Counted from the stretch's first letter, positions 1 through 8,920 are shown. The stretch: 59,904 nt of DNA from Collinsella aerofaciens (GCF_015557435.1 NZ_JADNOH010000090.1:1-59904), one strand, 5' to 3'. Program-made: numbers and translations. The notes: generated from the sequence alone by a model not told the origin.

Positions 1-38
1 CTGCGGGAACGGCCTATCCGCTCAATGTGTTCGGCTGA
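1..38 (+). CDS. Possible C-terminal tail of an upstream gene (partial)
   Basis: Frame 3 reads eleven sense codons (A-G-T-A-Y-P-L-N-V-F-G) and then TGA at 36-38. The reading is short and cannot be assigned to a family. It would end just before the conserved N-terminal coding sequence of the next gene, which is a normal operon spacing, so I read it as the end of a truncated upstream gene. Confidence 0.3.
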   Translation, partial: AGTAYPLNVFG

Positions 39-80
39 GATCGGAAATCAACCTTCAAATTACCGCATGTCTATACGATC

Positions 81-1475
81 ATGTTCTTGCTGATCGTTGT
101 CTTTGCGGTCCTGACTTGGATCGTTCCCTCTGGTCAGTATCAGCGCAAGACGATTTCGACAGCGGCGGGCGAGCGTGAAGTCGCCGTTGCTGGAACCTAT
201 GAACAGGTCGATAAGAACTACACCGATTCCGAGACCGGCGAGACCATCAATCTGGGTCAGGATATCTTCGCGGTCCTGCAAGCGCCCACTAAGGGCATCC
301 AAGAGGCTGCCGACGTCGTTGCGTTCGTCTTATTGATTGGCGGATCGTTCGCAATCATCACCAAGACCAACGCTTTGAATGCCGGCATGAGCCGTGTGAT
401 TAAAAAGCTCAAGAACAAGGACATCCTCATCATTCCCATCACGATGACGTTGCTGTCCATTTGCGGCACTACGTTTGGTATGTCTGAGGAAGCCCTGCCG
501 TTCTATGCCATCTTCATTCCCATCATGATGGGTATCGGTTATGACTCGATGACGGCATTCATCATCTGCTTCCTTGGTCCTAACCTGGGATATTGTGCTT
601 CGACCATCGACCCGTTTAACGTCTTGATCGCACAGGGCATTATCGGCATCGAGGGCAATCCGCAACTGTGGCTGCGCGCCGTTTCTTGGGTCATCTTCAC
701 TGCCGTCGGTATCGCATGGGCCATGCGCTACGCCATGCGCGTCAAGAAAAACCCCGAGTCGTCCATTACGTACGAGGACGATAAGCTCAAGCGTATCGAG
801 TTTTCCGTGACCGATGCCTCCATCGAGGAAGAGTTCACTATCCGTCAGAAGCTCGTGCTTATCGATTTTGCTTGCGGTATGGGCATTATCGTCTGGGGTC
901 TTGTTACCCAGGGTTGGTACATGAATGAGATTTCCGCCGTGTTCCTTGGCATGGGCTTGCTTGCCGGTATCCTGGGCGGTCTTGACCAGCAGACGATTGC
1001 TGAGGAGTTCGTTAAAGGTCTCGCCGACTTTGCGTACGCCGCCATCGTTATTGGTATCGCTCGCGGTATTCTGGTCATCGCCGAGGGCGGCATGATCATC
1101 GACACCATTCTCCAGGCGCTCGCTACTGCGCTCGCCGGTGCACCCGCCGCCGTCTACACCACGTTTATGTATATCGTCCTTGGCCTGCTCTCTTTGCTGG
1201 TTCCCTCGAGTTCTGGCCTGGCGGCGCTCACCATGCCTGTTATGGGCCCCCTGACCGAGCTTATGGGCCTCAATCCCGAGGCAGCCGTTACCGCGCTCCA
1301 GTTTGCTAATCAGACCATCAACACCATCAGTCCCGTGGCGGGCATGACGGTCGCCGGCCTTGCCGTGGCAAAGATCTCGTTTGGCCAATGGTGGAAGACC
1401 ATTTGGAAGTTCTTCATTTTCATGGTCGTCTTTGGCCTGATCGTAACGGCAATCTCTGGCATGCTTCCGGTGTAG
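81..1475 (+). CDS. YfcC-family (DcuC/ArsB-like) membrane transporter
   Basis: The protein is almost entirely hydrophobic, with about eleven membrane segments, and resembles the YfcC family of ion-coupled transporters related to DcuC and basic-amino-acid antiporters. The family's N-terminal F-K-x-P-H-x-Y-x-I motif is encoded in the same frame upstream, at 54-80. No ATG, GTG or TTG lies between the in-frame stop at 36-38 and the ATG at 81, and that ATG has no ribosome binding site. The true start is therefore unclear. It is the first gene of the catabolic cluster and ends 9 bases before the next start, so it probably imports the cluster's substrate. The substrate is inferred only. Confidence 0.75.
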   Translation: MFLLIVVFAVLTWIVPSGQYQRKTISTAAGEREVAVAGTYEQVDKNYTDSETGETINLGQDIFAVLQAPTKGIQEAADVVAFVLLIGGSFAIITKTNALNAGMSRVIKKLKNKDILIIPITMTLLSICGTTFGMSEEALPFYAIFIPIMMGIGYDSMTAFIICFLGPNLGYCASTIDPFNVLIAQGIIGIEGNPQLWLRAVSWVIFTAVGIAWAMRYAMRVKKNPESSITYEDDKLKRIEFSVTDASIEEEFTIRQKLVLIDFACGMGIIVWGLVTQGWYMNEISAVFLGMGLLAGILGGLDQQTIAEEFVKGLADFAYAAIVIGIARGILVIAEGGMIIDTILQALATALAGAPAAVYTTFMYIVLGLLSLLVPSSSGLAALTMPVMGPLTELMGLNPEAAVTALQFANQTINTISPVAGMTVAGLAVAKISFGQWWKTIWKFFIFMVVFGLIVTAISGMLPV

Positions 1476-1484
1476 GTGGTTGTG

Positions 1485-3068
1485 ATGTCTGATCGTTTGA
1501 CGGTCCTGACGTCTAAGAGCGTCTTTACCGGTACGGGGGACCTGCCGTTTGAAGGTTTCGTAGCGGTCCGTGGCAATCGAATTGAGGCTGTTGGCACCAA
1601 GTGTGAGGTAGCTTCGTATTTGACCCAAGCGGACGAGGTAGTTGACCTGGGCGACCGCACCGTCATGCCTGGCCTGATCGATGTGCATACCTTCTATACG
1701 GGCTGGGCGCTGCGGACGTTGGGGTCTGATCTGTCCGGCGTCGCCGATGCCAAAGAGGCCGTGTCGCTCTTGCGTGCATGGAAAGAAGATCATCCGGATT
1801 GCGCGGCGGCTTTTGGCCACAACCTACCCGAAACGCTGGCATCGGATGCCGAGAACGCAAATACGGCGGCTGTGTTTGACGATTGTTTTGGCGATATCCC
1901 TGTCGTCTGCTTTACACCGGGTGCGGAGACCTGCGTTCTCAATGCTGCCGCCAGTGCGCGATACGGCTTTACACCGCAGGCGTGCTATGCCGAGAAGATC
2001 TGGCGCATGATGAGCGATTTCCTCGCGCTGCCCGAGGTACGTGCGGGGTATTCGGACTACATGAGCATGCTTAACGAGCGCGGCGTTACCGCCATCAAGG
2101 AGATGGCGTTTGATGACTACTACGGCTTTGCCGACGAAATGGCTCGCCGTGAGGAATCTGGTGAGCTGACGGTTCGCGTCTCTATGATGTCGCAGCCGGT
2201 GGGCGCTGGTGCAAATCTGGCATATGCCCGCGAGGCACGAGAGCGCTTCCGGGGACCGTTCGTTCGTTTTTCTGGCTTCAACCGTATGACCGATCGCGGC
2301 GTATGGGCGGGGCTTGCCGAGATGATTGACCCCTATGAGGACACGGCCGATGCGGGAGCCGCCGGCAAGACGGTCGTCGAGGAGCCCGAGTGGGATCTGA
2401 TTGAGAACGAGCTACGTGCAATTGATGCTGACGGCTTCCGATATTCCTTGCATTGCCAGGGAGATGGCGCCGTTCGTCGCACCGTGGCGCTCTATGCCTC
2501 GCTGCCTCGAGACGAACATGGACGGATGCTTCGCCGCCATGCGATTACCGATCTCGAGAACTCTGACCCGACCGATCTTATCGAGTTTGGCAAGTTAGGT
2601 GGAATTTGCGAGGTCTATCCGCAGATTCTGACGCTGGACCGGCGCGAGGATTGCCTATCGATGATGCGTCGACAAATTGGCGAGACGCGACTTTTACACA
2701 GCTGGAATCGCCGCGGCATGGAAGATTCCGGATGCACGGTGTGCTGTGGTACGGATTTGCCGCTGCTGATTCCGAGCCTGGGCGAGTCAATCTACAGCGC
2801 GTGCGGCGGATACTTCGACGATGGACTGCCCGTGAATGAGGCCAACGTGCTGACGCTTGTCGAGCTCTTGCGCGCTTGGACTGCCGGGGGCGCGTACGAT
2901 CTGATGCGCGAAGACGAGCTGGGTACGCTTGAGGTTGGCAAGCTTGCCGATATCTGCGTGCTCGATCGGGATGTGTTCGACCTCGATTATCGCGACGCAC
3001 GCGATCTTGCGGTTGATATGACGATGTCGGACGGACAAATCGTGTTCGATCGAAATAAGGAGGCATAA
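1485..3068 (+). CDS. YtcJ-like amidohydrolase with an altered metal motif
   Basis: This 527-residue protein has the amidohydrolase_3 (YtcJ-like) fold signature: P-G-L-I-D at about 63-67, H-C-Q-G-D-G near 322, R-H-A-I-T-D near 350 and G-T-D-L-P near 421. The usual H-x-H metal motif after P-G-x-x-D is H68-T-F70, so the second histidine is missing. Family members hydrolyse or deaminate cyclic or acyl amide substrates, but the substrate here is unknown. ATG 1485 is preferred over GTG 1476 because AGGTGG sits 5 bases upstream. It lies between the transporter and the epimerase in a tight operon. Confidence 0.75.
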   Translation: MSDRLTVLTSKSVFTGTGDLPFEGFVAVRGNRIEAVGTKCEVASYLTQADEVVDLGDRTVMPGLIDVHTFYTGWALRTLGSDLSGVADAKEAVSLLRAWKEDHPDCAAAFGHNLPETLASDAENANTAAVFDDCFGDIPVVCFTPGAETCVLNAAASARYGFTPQACYAEKIWRMMSDFLALPEVRAGYSDYMSMLNERGVTAIKEMAFDDYYGFADEMARREESGELTVRVSMMSQPVGAGANLAYAREARERFRGPFVRFSGFNRMTDRGVWAGLAEMIDPYEDTADAGAAGKTVVEEPEWDLIENELRAIDADGFRYSLHCQGDGAVRRTVALYASLPRDEHGRMLRRHAITDLENSDPTDLIEFGKLGGICEVYPQILTLDRREDCLSMMRRQIGETRLLHSWNRRGMEDSGCTVCCGTDLPLLIPSLGESIYSACGGYFDDGLPVNEANVLTLVELLRAWTAGGAYDLMREDELGTLEVGKLADICVLDRDVFDLDYRDARDLAVDMTMSDGQIVFDRNKEA

Positions 3069-3069
3069 G

Positions 3070-3921
3070 GTGTCTGAATCCAAACCGACGCTGCGCCGCG
3101 AACAGATTGCGGGCATGAATATCCACTACATCATGTGGTCGCTCGATTACTTCCTTGACGCGCAGCAGCGTTTGGGCTTTGAGTCCATTGAGCTGTGGTG
3201 TGCGGAGCCGCATGTGACGCTCGACCACACGGGCTACTTTGAGGCTGAGGTCCTGGCGAAAAAGGCTGCAGACCGTGGGCTTAGGTATCGTACTCTGTGC
3301 CCCGAGAATGTTGTCTATCCTTGGCAATACTGCGCACGCAAGCCGCTGCATGAACAGCGCAGCCTGGCGTACTTTAAGCACGGCATTGAGCTTGCTGAGG
3401 TACTTGGGTGCGACCGTATGTCCGTCAACTCGGGCTGGGGCGACTGGGACGAGGATCGCGAGGAAGCCTGGAAGCGCAGCCGCGAGCACTTGTCCATTCT
3501 GGCGGAGTATGCCGGCGAGCACGGTCTGGTGCTTACGATGGAAAGCCTGCGTCCCGAGGAGAGCAACCTTGTGACGACGGTTTCCGATGCGAAGCGCATG
3601 ATTGACGAGGTCGCGAGCCCGTACTTACAGCCCATGGTTGATACAACCGCGATGGGCGTTGCAGGCGAGACGCTCGAGGACTGGTTTGCCGCCTTTGGTG
3701 ATGGGGCAATTCACGAGATGCACTTTATCGACGGTGACCCGTATGGCCATCTGGTGTGGGGCGATGGCAAGCACGATATGGACGCCTTCGTCGCCACGCT
3801 CAACGCCCATGGTTTTGACGGCATGCTGGGCCAGGAAATCACGGACGGTCGTTACTACGATGACCCGGCGGCGGCAGATGCCAAGAACATGGCCGCATTC
3901 GAGAAATATCTGATTGACTAA
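3070..3921 (+). CDS. FrlC-like sugar isomerase/epimerase (AP endonuclease 2 TIM barrel)
   Basis: The 283-residue protein has the xylose-isomerase-like TIM-barrel pattern of FrlC (fructoselysine 3-epimerase). M-E-S-L-R-P-E-E-S-N lies near 157, M-V-D-T near 189, and H-F-I-D-G-D followed by G-D-G-K near 218-230. The conserved acidic residues and histidines fit a metal-bound epimerase site. The start is GTG 3070 with AAGGAGG 7 bases upstream, one base after the previous stop. The following deglycase and kinases support a role in epimerising a glycated amino acid or related sugar derivative. General sugar-phosphate isomerase activity is the alternative. Confidence 0.75.
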   Translation: MSESKPTLRREQIAGMNIHYIMWSLDYFLDAQQRLGFESIELWCAEPHVTLDHTGYFEAEVLAKKAADRGLRYRTLCPENVVYPWQYCARKPLHEQRSLAYFKHGIELAEVLGCDRMSVNSGWGDWDEDREEAWKRSREHLSILAEYAGEHGLVLTMESLRPEESNLVTTVSDAKRMIDEVASPYLQPMVDTTAMGVAGETLEDWFAAFGDGAIHEMHFIDGDPYGHLVWGDGKHDMDAFVATLNAHGFDGMLGQEITDGRYYDDPAAADAKNMAAFEKYLID

Positions 3922-3983
3922 AACAACTATCGGCCACGCAGCCAATCTCATTGATTGCGGACCAAACAAGAAAGGAACTGGAT

Positions 3984-4952
3984 ATGAACGCACACGATCT
4001 GATCAAAGAGGCAATTGCCGAGAAGGGCAAGTTCGACAGCGTCTACTGGATTGCTTGCGGTGGCTCCATGATCGATTTGATCCCGGCTCATGAGCTTCTG
4101 CAGCGCGAGGCAACCACCTTCACTTCGTATATCTATACCGCGCGTGAATTCGACATTATGCGTCCGCGTCGTCTGGGCGAGAAGTCCCTGGTCATCGCTT
4201 GTAGCCACAGTGGCAACACCCCCGAGGTCGTCGAGGGCTGCGAGATTGCCCTTGCTGCCGGCGCTACGGTGATCGCCCAGACCGACAATGCTGGATCTAA
4301 GATCGACTCCGGCAAGTGGACCACGTGGGTCTACCCGTGGGGCGAGGGTGTGCCGCAGGCCGAGGTCCCCGCTGGTATTTCGCTGTCGCTTGCGGCAGAG
4401 CTGCTCGATCAGCAGGAGGGCTACGCCGATCTTGCCGATATGTATGCCGGTATCGCCGAGATGGATAAGATTCTTCCCCCGGCACGCGAGAAGGTAAATG
4501 CCGAGCTGGGCGATCGCTTTGCCAAGCTTTGCCAGGAGCACGAGTTCTTCTATATTCTGGGCAGCGGTCCCAACTTTAGCCAGACCTACGGTTTCGCTAT
4601 CTGCTCTCTTATGGAGATGCAGTGGCAGCACTGCAGCTACATCCACTCTGCCGAGTACTTCCATGGCCCCTTCGAGGCTACTCAGGATGGCGTTTTTTAC
4701 TTCCTGCAGATGGGCTCCAGCGAGTGCCGTGCTATGGACGAGCGCGCCCTGGCGTTCCTTAAGACGCATACCGATACGCTGATGGTGCTCGATGCCAAGG
4801 AGTACGGTATGGAAGCCGTGCCGGCGAGCGTCCGTGCCTATCTGGACCCGGTGCTGTTCTATGCCATGAACTGCGAGCTGCGTGCTGCACGCGGCAAGGT
4901 GTTTGATCACGATCCCGATTTCCGTCGCTATATGGGTGTTGTCGAGTACTAG
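3984..4952 (+). CDS. SIS-domain Amadori-product 6-phosphate deglycase (FrlB/FraB type)
   Basis: The 322-residue protein carries two SIS (sugar isomerase) domains. Hallmarks are A-C-G-G-S near residue 24, S-H-S-G-N-T-P-E near 74, H-S-A-E-Y-F-H-G-P-F-E near 222-232 and a C-terminal R-R-Y-M-x-x-V-E-Y. From memory these match FraB (fructose-asparagine 6-phosphate deglycase) more closely than FrlB. The glutamate and histidine of the E-Y-F-H-G-P-F-E segment correspond to the catalytic positions of that family. Such enzymes split phosphorylated Amadori products into glucose 6-phosphate and an amino acid. ATG 3984 follows an AAAGGA site. Two PfkB kinases downstream would supply its phosphorylated substrate. 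Confidence 0.8.
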   Translation: MNAHDLIKEAIAEKGKFDSVYWIACGGSMIDLIPAHELLQREATTFTSYIYTAREFDIMRPRRLGEKSLVIACSHSGNTPEVVEGCEIALAAGATVIAQTDNAGSKIDSGKWTTWVYPWGEGVPQAEVPAGISLSLAAELLDQQEGYADLADMYAGIAEMDKILPPAREKVNAELGDRFAKLCQEHEFFYILGSGPNFSQTYGFAICSLMEMQWQHCSYIHSAEYFHGPFEATQDGVFYFLQMGSSECRAMDERALAFLKTHTDTLMVLDAKEYGMEAVPASVRAYLDPVLFYAMNCELRAARGKVFDHDPDFRRYMGVVEY

Positions 4953-4966
4953 AAGGGACAAAGGCC

Positions 4967-5830
4967 ATGGCATTTAACGTTAACGCGCTCGGATTTGGCG
5001 ACAACGTCGTCGATCGCTACGAGCATATCCATACCATGTATCCTGGCGGCAATGCGGTGAACTTCGCCGTTTATGCCAAGAAATGCGGTGCCGCACGCTC
5101 CGCATACATGGGCATTTTTGGCAATGACGCCGCTGCCGAGCATGTCATTGCAAGCCTCGAGGATGAGGGTATCGAGCTTGACAAGTGCGAGCAGATGATT
5201 GGCGAGAACGGAGCGGCTCGCGTCACCGTCGTTGACGGTGACCGTGTCTTCCTTGGCTCCAACGAGGGCGGTATCCGTGGCGATGCGCGCTATGTCCTCG
5301 ATCGCTTTGACCTTTCGTACATGAAGCAGTTCGATGTGGTTCATTCGGGCAACTATTGCTTTACCGAGCGCGAGCTGCCCAAGCTGAAGGCTGCGGGCGT
5401 CACGGTCTCTTTTGACTTTTCGGACGACTCCACCGACGAGTACTACGAGCAGATTGCGCCCTACGTCGATTTCGCTTTCTTTAGTGCGGCGGATGCCGCG
5501 AGTGAGGACGAGATTCGCGAGCGTCTGGCATGGGTGAAGGGCTTGGGTCCGCGTTTTGTGTCGGCTACGGCGGGCGCCGAGGGCTGCATTGCTTACGACG
5601 GCGAGCGTTATTACCGCCAGCTGGCTAAACCGGTAACGGACATGAAGGACACCATGGGGGCGGGCGACTCGTTCCTCACCTCGTTTTTGATGTGCTATCT
5701 CGATTCCGCCAAGCGTGGTGAAGATGGCGCCGAGGCCATCGAGCGTGCGCTCGACTTTGCTGCCGGGTTTGCCTCGACCGTGTGCGGCATGGAAGGTTCT
5801 TGGGGCCACGGAGCACCAATCGTCGAATAG
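4967..5830 (+). CDS. PfkB-family carbohydrate kinase, FrlD-like (first copy)
   Basis: The 287-residue ribokinase-fold protein has the substrate loop P-G-G-N-A-V-N at about 26-32 and the catalytic D-T-M-G-A-G-D-S-F near 228-236. Its layout follows FrlD, the fructoselysine 6-kinase, including F-D-F-S near 146 and a short C-terminus. It starts 14 bases after the deglycase, so the two are probably co-translated. The expected role is C6 phosphorylation of the imported glycated substrate. Closely related PfkB kinases with other substrates cannot be excluded. Confidence 0.8.
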   Translation: MAFNVNALGFGDNVVDRYEHIHTMYPGGNAVNFAVYAKKCGAARSAYMGIFGNDAAAEHVIASLEDEGIELDKCEQMIGENGAARVTVVDGDRVFLGSNEGGIRGDARYVLDRFDLSYMKQFDVVHSGNYCFTERELPKLKAAGVTVSFDFSDDSTDEYYEQIAPYVDFAFFSAADAASEDEIRERLAWVKGLGPRFVSATAGAEGCIAYDGERYYRQLAKPVTDMKDTMGAGDSFLTSFLMCYLDSAKRGEDGAEAIERALDFAAGFASTVCGMEGSWGHGAPIVE

Positions 5831-5900
5831 CTTAAGAAAGCGTACGGCGGTCTGGCTATGAGGCTTTGGACGGCCGATGCAAAACAATAAGCGAAACGCG

Positions 5901-5934
5901 AAAAGGGGGCTCGCCATGTGGTGGGTCCCCTTTT
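5901..5934 (+). terminator. Hairpin between the two kinase genes
   Basis: AAAAGGGGG at 5901-5909 pairs with the CCCCTTTT arm ending at 5934, extended inward by C-G and wobble pairs. The arm ends in four T residues. It lies inside the operon, 17 bases before the next start codon, so it may be a partial terminator or attenuator that lowers expression of the downstream genes. Confidence 0.6.
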
Positions 5935-5951
5935 GAACATTGGAGAAGACC

Positions 5952-6752
5952 ATGGGTATTAAAGCGTGCGCGGCTGGTTTTTGCTGTGCGGACGTCTATC
6001 AAAACATCGGCGTGTTCTATCCGACTGGTAATGGCATTGACTGGGGTATCCATCTTGCACGAATGGGAGTTTCGGTATCCGCCGTGTCGGTTGTCGGCAA
6101 GGACGAGTACGGAGACAAGATGAGAGAGGCGCTGGCCGCTGAGGGGTTCGATATCTCACATCTGCGGGTGGAGGATGGCGACACCTCGGTGATGCTCATG
6201 GCATTGAAAGACGGCGTCGATCGCGTGCATCTCGAGGCAATCGATGGTGTTATGGAGACATATCGACCGAATGAAGATGACCGGGCGTTTATCCTAGAGC
6301 ATGACATCATTCATACCGACCTGTTTGGCAATTGTTTGGACCTCCTGCCCGAATGGCATGATGCGGGCAAGACGGTGGTTATGGACTTCTCGGTGTTCAG
6401 CCAGGATCCCGAATATGCCTGCGAGGCTCATTTTCCTTACGTAGACTATGCGTTTATGTCGTTTGAAGAGGACACTCCGGAGCTGCGTGATTGGGTACGT
6501 CACGTACAGAAGTTGGGGCCGCGGGTGGCAGTTGCCACGCTTGGCGAGAAGGGAAGCATTGCCTTTGACGGCGAACGCTTCTATGAGTGCGGGATCGTAC
6601 CGGCAGAGAAGGTCGTTAACACCGTGGGCGCCGGTGACTCGTATATCGCCGGGTTTACCAAGGGCGTGATTGATGGCCTTGATATTCCGGCGTGTATGAA
6701 GGCGGGCGCCGAGCTTTCGTCCCGCGTCATCGGCTCTTTTGAGCCGTACTAG
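5952..6752 (+). CDS. PfkB-family carbohydrate kinase, FrlD-like (second copy)
   Basis: The 266-residue protein is a second PfkB kinase. It has G-N-G-I-D-W-G-I-H in place of the usual G-G-N-x-x-N substrate loop (about 23-31) and N-T-V-G-A-G-D-S-Y near 223-231. It clearly resembles the kinase at 4967 but is divergent, so the two probably use different substrates or isomers. ATG 5952 is chosen because GGAGAAG lies just upstream. A TTG 12 bases earlier is the alternative start. A hairpin separates it from the preceding gene. Confidence 0.78.
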   Translation: MGIKACAAGFCCADVYQNIGVFYPTGNGIDWGIHLARMGVSVSAVSVVGKDEYGDKMREALAAEGFDISHLRVEDGDTSVMLMALKDGVDRVHLEAIDGVMETYRPNEDDRAFILEHDIIHTDLFGNCLDLLPEWHDAGKTVVMDFSVFSQDPEYACEAHFPYVDYAFMSFEEDTPELRDWVRHVQKLGPRVAVATLGEKGSIAFDGERFYECGIVPAEKVVNTVGAGDSYIAGFTKGVIDGLDIPACMKAGAELSSRVIGSFEPY

Positions 6753-6779
6753 GGTCAAATGCTTGGAAAGGAGTGCGAA

Positions 6780-7640
6780 ATGGTTATCGACATGTTGGTC
6801 CAGCCCATGCTCTACGGCGAGATCTATACGCCGGGTGATGAGCCTGATGGATTCGGTTTTTGGTCACGAGAATTTGGTATGGGGCATATGGGCCCCATGG
6901 ATTGGGATGAGCTTCAAGTCGAGATGGACGTCTGCGATGTGCAGAAGAGCGTGCTCATGCCGCTCGATGTAACCACGGCATGCGGAGGGCATTTTGGCAC
7001 CAATGACCAGATTGCCATGCTGGTTGCCGCGCATCCCGATCGTCTGTGGGGATTTGCGAGCGTAGATCCGCAGGTGAGCGGTGCCGCAGACGAATTGGGG
7101 CGCGCCTTTACCGAGTTGGGGGCAAAGGGGCTTTGCCTGCATCCGGCAAAGCAGGGTTTTGCTCCCGATGATGCCGTGGCCGAGCCGCTTTACGAGCTGT
7201 GCGAGCGCTATAACAAGCCGGTGGTTTTCCATGCCGGTATGTCTTGGGAGCCGGGCGCAGAGCTCTCGCGCAGTAATCCGCTTGAATTTGAGCACACAAT
7301 CGCAACGCATCCAAATGTGCGTTTTAGTTTGACCCACTTTGGCTGGCCCTGGGTGCGCGAGACCGTGGCGATGCTGCTCAAGTATCCCAACTGCTACACG
7401 GACACCTCTATCACTTACATCGATTCGCCCGAGGAGATGATGCAGCGTCTTTTCACGGTCGATATGGGGCCGCTGTGGTATGAGCGCGCGCTATCGCATC
7501 AAGTGATGTTCGCCAGCAATACGCCGCGCTTCCGTGCGTTCAAACTCAAACGGGCGCTCGATACCGTGTCCATGCGCGATGATGCGCGAGAAAGGCTCTA
7601 CTGGGGTAATGCCCTGCGTTTTCTTGAAGGGGATGAGTGA
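6780..7640 (+). CDS. Amidohydrolase-2 family protein with degenerate metal site
   Basis: The 286-residue TIM-barrel protein resembles amidohydrolase family 2 (dihydroorotase/decarboxylase-like). It has G-L-C-L-H-P near 116, V-F-H-A-G-M near 150 and L-T-H-F-G-W-P-W near 186. The N-terminal H-x-H is absent (I-D-M-L-V-Q), and the usual F-G-S-D-x-P reads F-A-S-N-T-P, replacing a metal-ligand aspartate. It may be a weak-metal or non-catalytic relative. ATG 6780 follows AAAGGAG; an in-frame ATG at 6759 lacks such a site. The 3' end meets or overlaps the next gene. Confidence 0.65.
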   Translation: MVIDMLVQPMLYGEIYTPGDEPDGFGFWSREFGMGHMGPMDWDELQVEMDVCDVQKSVLMPLDVTTACGGHFGTNDQIAMLVAAHPDRLWGFASVDPQVSGAADELGRAFTELGAKGLCLHPAKQGFAPDDAVAEPLYELCERYNKPVVFHAGMSWEPGAELSRSNPLEFEHTIATHPNVRFSLTHFGWPWVRETVAMLLKYPNCYTDTSITYIDSPEEMMQRLFTVDMGPLWYERALSHQVMFASNTPRFRAFKLKRALDTVSMRDDARERLYWGNALRFLEGDE

Positions 7641-7642
7641 AC

Positions 7643-8071
7643 ATGGTGGCGCTCGAGACATTGAGCTATCTATCGACTGCTCCGGACCAGTTCATCGATA
7701 TTACCGAAGACGTGCACGCTGCCATTGAACGCAGCTCGGTGACGAATGGCTTGGCAGCGATTATTTTGTCGCATACGACCTGTGGAATCGTGGTAAACGA
7801 GGGGCTGCCCTGCGTGGAGACGGATCTTATGGAGACGCTTGATCGCATCGCCCCGCTAGATGCCCCCTATGCGCATGCACACTTCCTGCCGAGCTATGGA
7901 GCCACCGGCAACAACTCCTGTGGGCATATCAAGAGCATGATTTGTGGAAACAGCTGCTTCTTTCCCGTCCAAGATGGCCACATCGTGTGTGGAGGTGCCC
8001 AGAACATCTATCTTGCGGAGTTTGACGGTCCGCAGAAGCGAAAAGTGTACGTCGAGGTGCTGGGGGAGTAA
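7643..8071 (+). CDS. YjbQ/UPF0047 family protein
   Basis: The protein of about 142 residues has the UPF0047 (YjbQ) pattern: I-L-S-H-T-T-C-G-I-V-V-N-E near 38-50, an acidic middle, G-H-I-K-S near 98 and a G-G-A-Q-x-I-x-L near 116. Some family members show weak thiamine-phosphate synthase activity, but the physiological role is unsettled. ATG 7643 has AGGGGA 8 bases upstream. GTG 7637, overlapping the previous stop as GTGA, is an alternative. Its place in a sugar-derivative operon hints at binding a phosphorylated metabolite. Confidence 0.75.
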   Translation: MVALETLSYLSTAPDQFIDITEDVHAAIERSSVTNGLAAIILSHTTCGIVVNEGLPCVETDLMETLDRIAPLDAPYAHAHFLPSYGATGNNSCGHIKSMICGNSCFFPVQDGHIVCGGAQNIYLAEFDGPQKRKVYVEVLGE

Positions 8072-8104
8072 CGTCCCCGCGATAACCCTATGAAGGAGCA
8101 CTTC

Positions 8105-8914
8105 ATGTCGTTTCTAACTTCGATGTTCAAGACCGAAAAGCCGGTTATCGGAATGCTGCACCTGCGTCCTCTGCCGGGTGATCCACTGTATTACCCGGGC
8201 GGAAGCGTGTCGCAGGTCGTGGAAGCCGCCAAGCGCGATCTCGAAGCGTTGCAACGGGGCGGTGTCGATGGCATTTTGATTACCAATGAGCTCTCGATGC
8301 CCTATGAGCAGCACGTTTCTCCCTCAACCCTTGCATCGATGGGCTATGTAATCGGGGCTCTGTCCCATGATTTGTCGACCCCTTGGGGAGCTGAAGCTAT
8401 TTACGATGGTGATGCCACAATCGAGCTGTGCGCTGCCGTCGATGCGCAGTTCACGCGCTGCAATTTTTGCGGTGTCTGGGCCGGTGATCTCGGGCTGATT
8501 AACCGAGATTTCGCTCACACCATGCGTCGCAAGACGGCGCTGCGCCTGGACGACCTCAAGCTTTTTCACTTCATCACGAGCGAGGGGGAGGTTTATCTCA
8601 ACGACCGCACGACTGCGGACATTGCCGATTCACTTCTCTTTAATTGCCTTCCAGATGCGATGGTCATCGGCGGTTCGGCTGCCGGTCGTGGTGCTTCGGG
8701 CGAGCTTGCCGATGAGGTCCGCGAGCGTGTTGGCGAAGTGCCTGTGGTATGTGGCACCGGTTGTCGCGAAAATACCGTGGCTGACGTATTTGCTCACTAC
8801 GATGGCGCGTTTGTCGGCACCTGCTTAAAGCGCGACGGAAAGCTGGATGCCCCGGTTGATGTTGAGCGGGTAGTTCGTTTTATGGCTGCCGCTCGTACGG
8901 CGCGAGGGGAGTAG
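8105..8914 (+). CDS. BtpA/SgcQ family protein
   Basis: The 269-residue protein begins with the family signature K-P-V-I-G-M-L-H-L-R-P-L-P-G-D-P and continues with G-V-D-G-I-L-I-T-N-E and an end region V-V-C-G-T-G-C-R-E-N-T-V, typical of the BtpA/SgcQ TIM-barrel family. SgcQ occurs in sugar-catabolic operons with PfkB and FGGY kinases, but its reaction is not established to my knowledge. ATG 8105 is preferred over ATG 8090 because AAGGAG sits 6 bases before it. It ends 6 bases before the sugar kinase gene. Confidence 0.8.
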   Translation: MSFLTSMFKTEKPVIGMLHLRPLPGDPLYYPGGSVSQVVEAAKRDLEALQRGGVDGILITNELSMPYEQHVSPSTLASMGYVIGALSHDLSTPWGAEAIYDGDATIELCAAVDAQFTRCNFCGVWAGDLGLINRDFAHTMRRKTALRLDDLKLFHFITSEGEVYLNDRTTADIADSLLFNCLPDAMVIGGSAAGRGASGELADEVRERVGEVPVVCGTGCRENTVADVFAHYDGAFVGTCLKRDGKLDAPVDVERVVRFMAAARTARGE

Positions 8915-8920
8915 GCACCT

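Noticed and set aside
330-1820. Minus-strand frame opposite the transporter
   Set aside because: Composition is His/Arg/Asp-rich without motifs, typical of an antisense shadow.
6759-6779. Upstream ATG as start of the amidohydrolase-2 gene
   Set aside because: The AAAGGAG site lies between the two ATGs and fits only the ATG at 6780.
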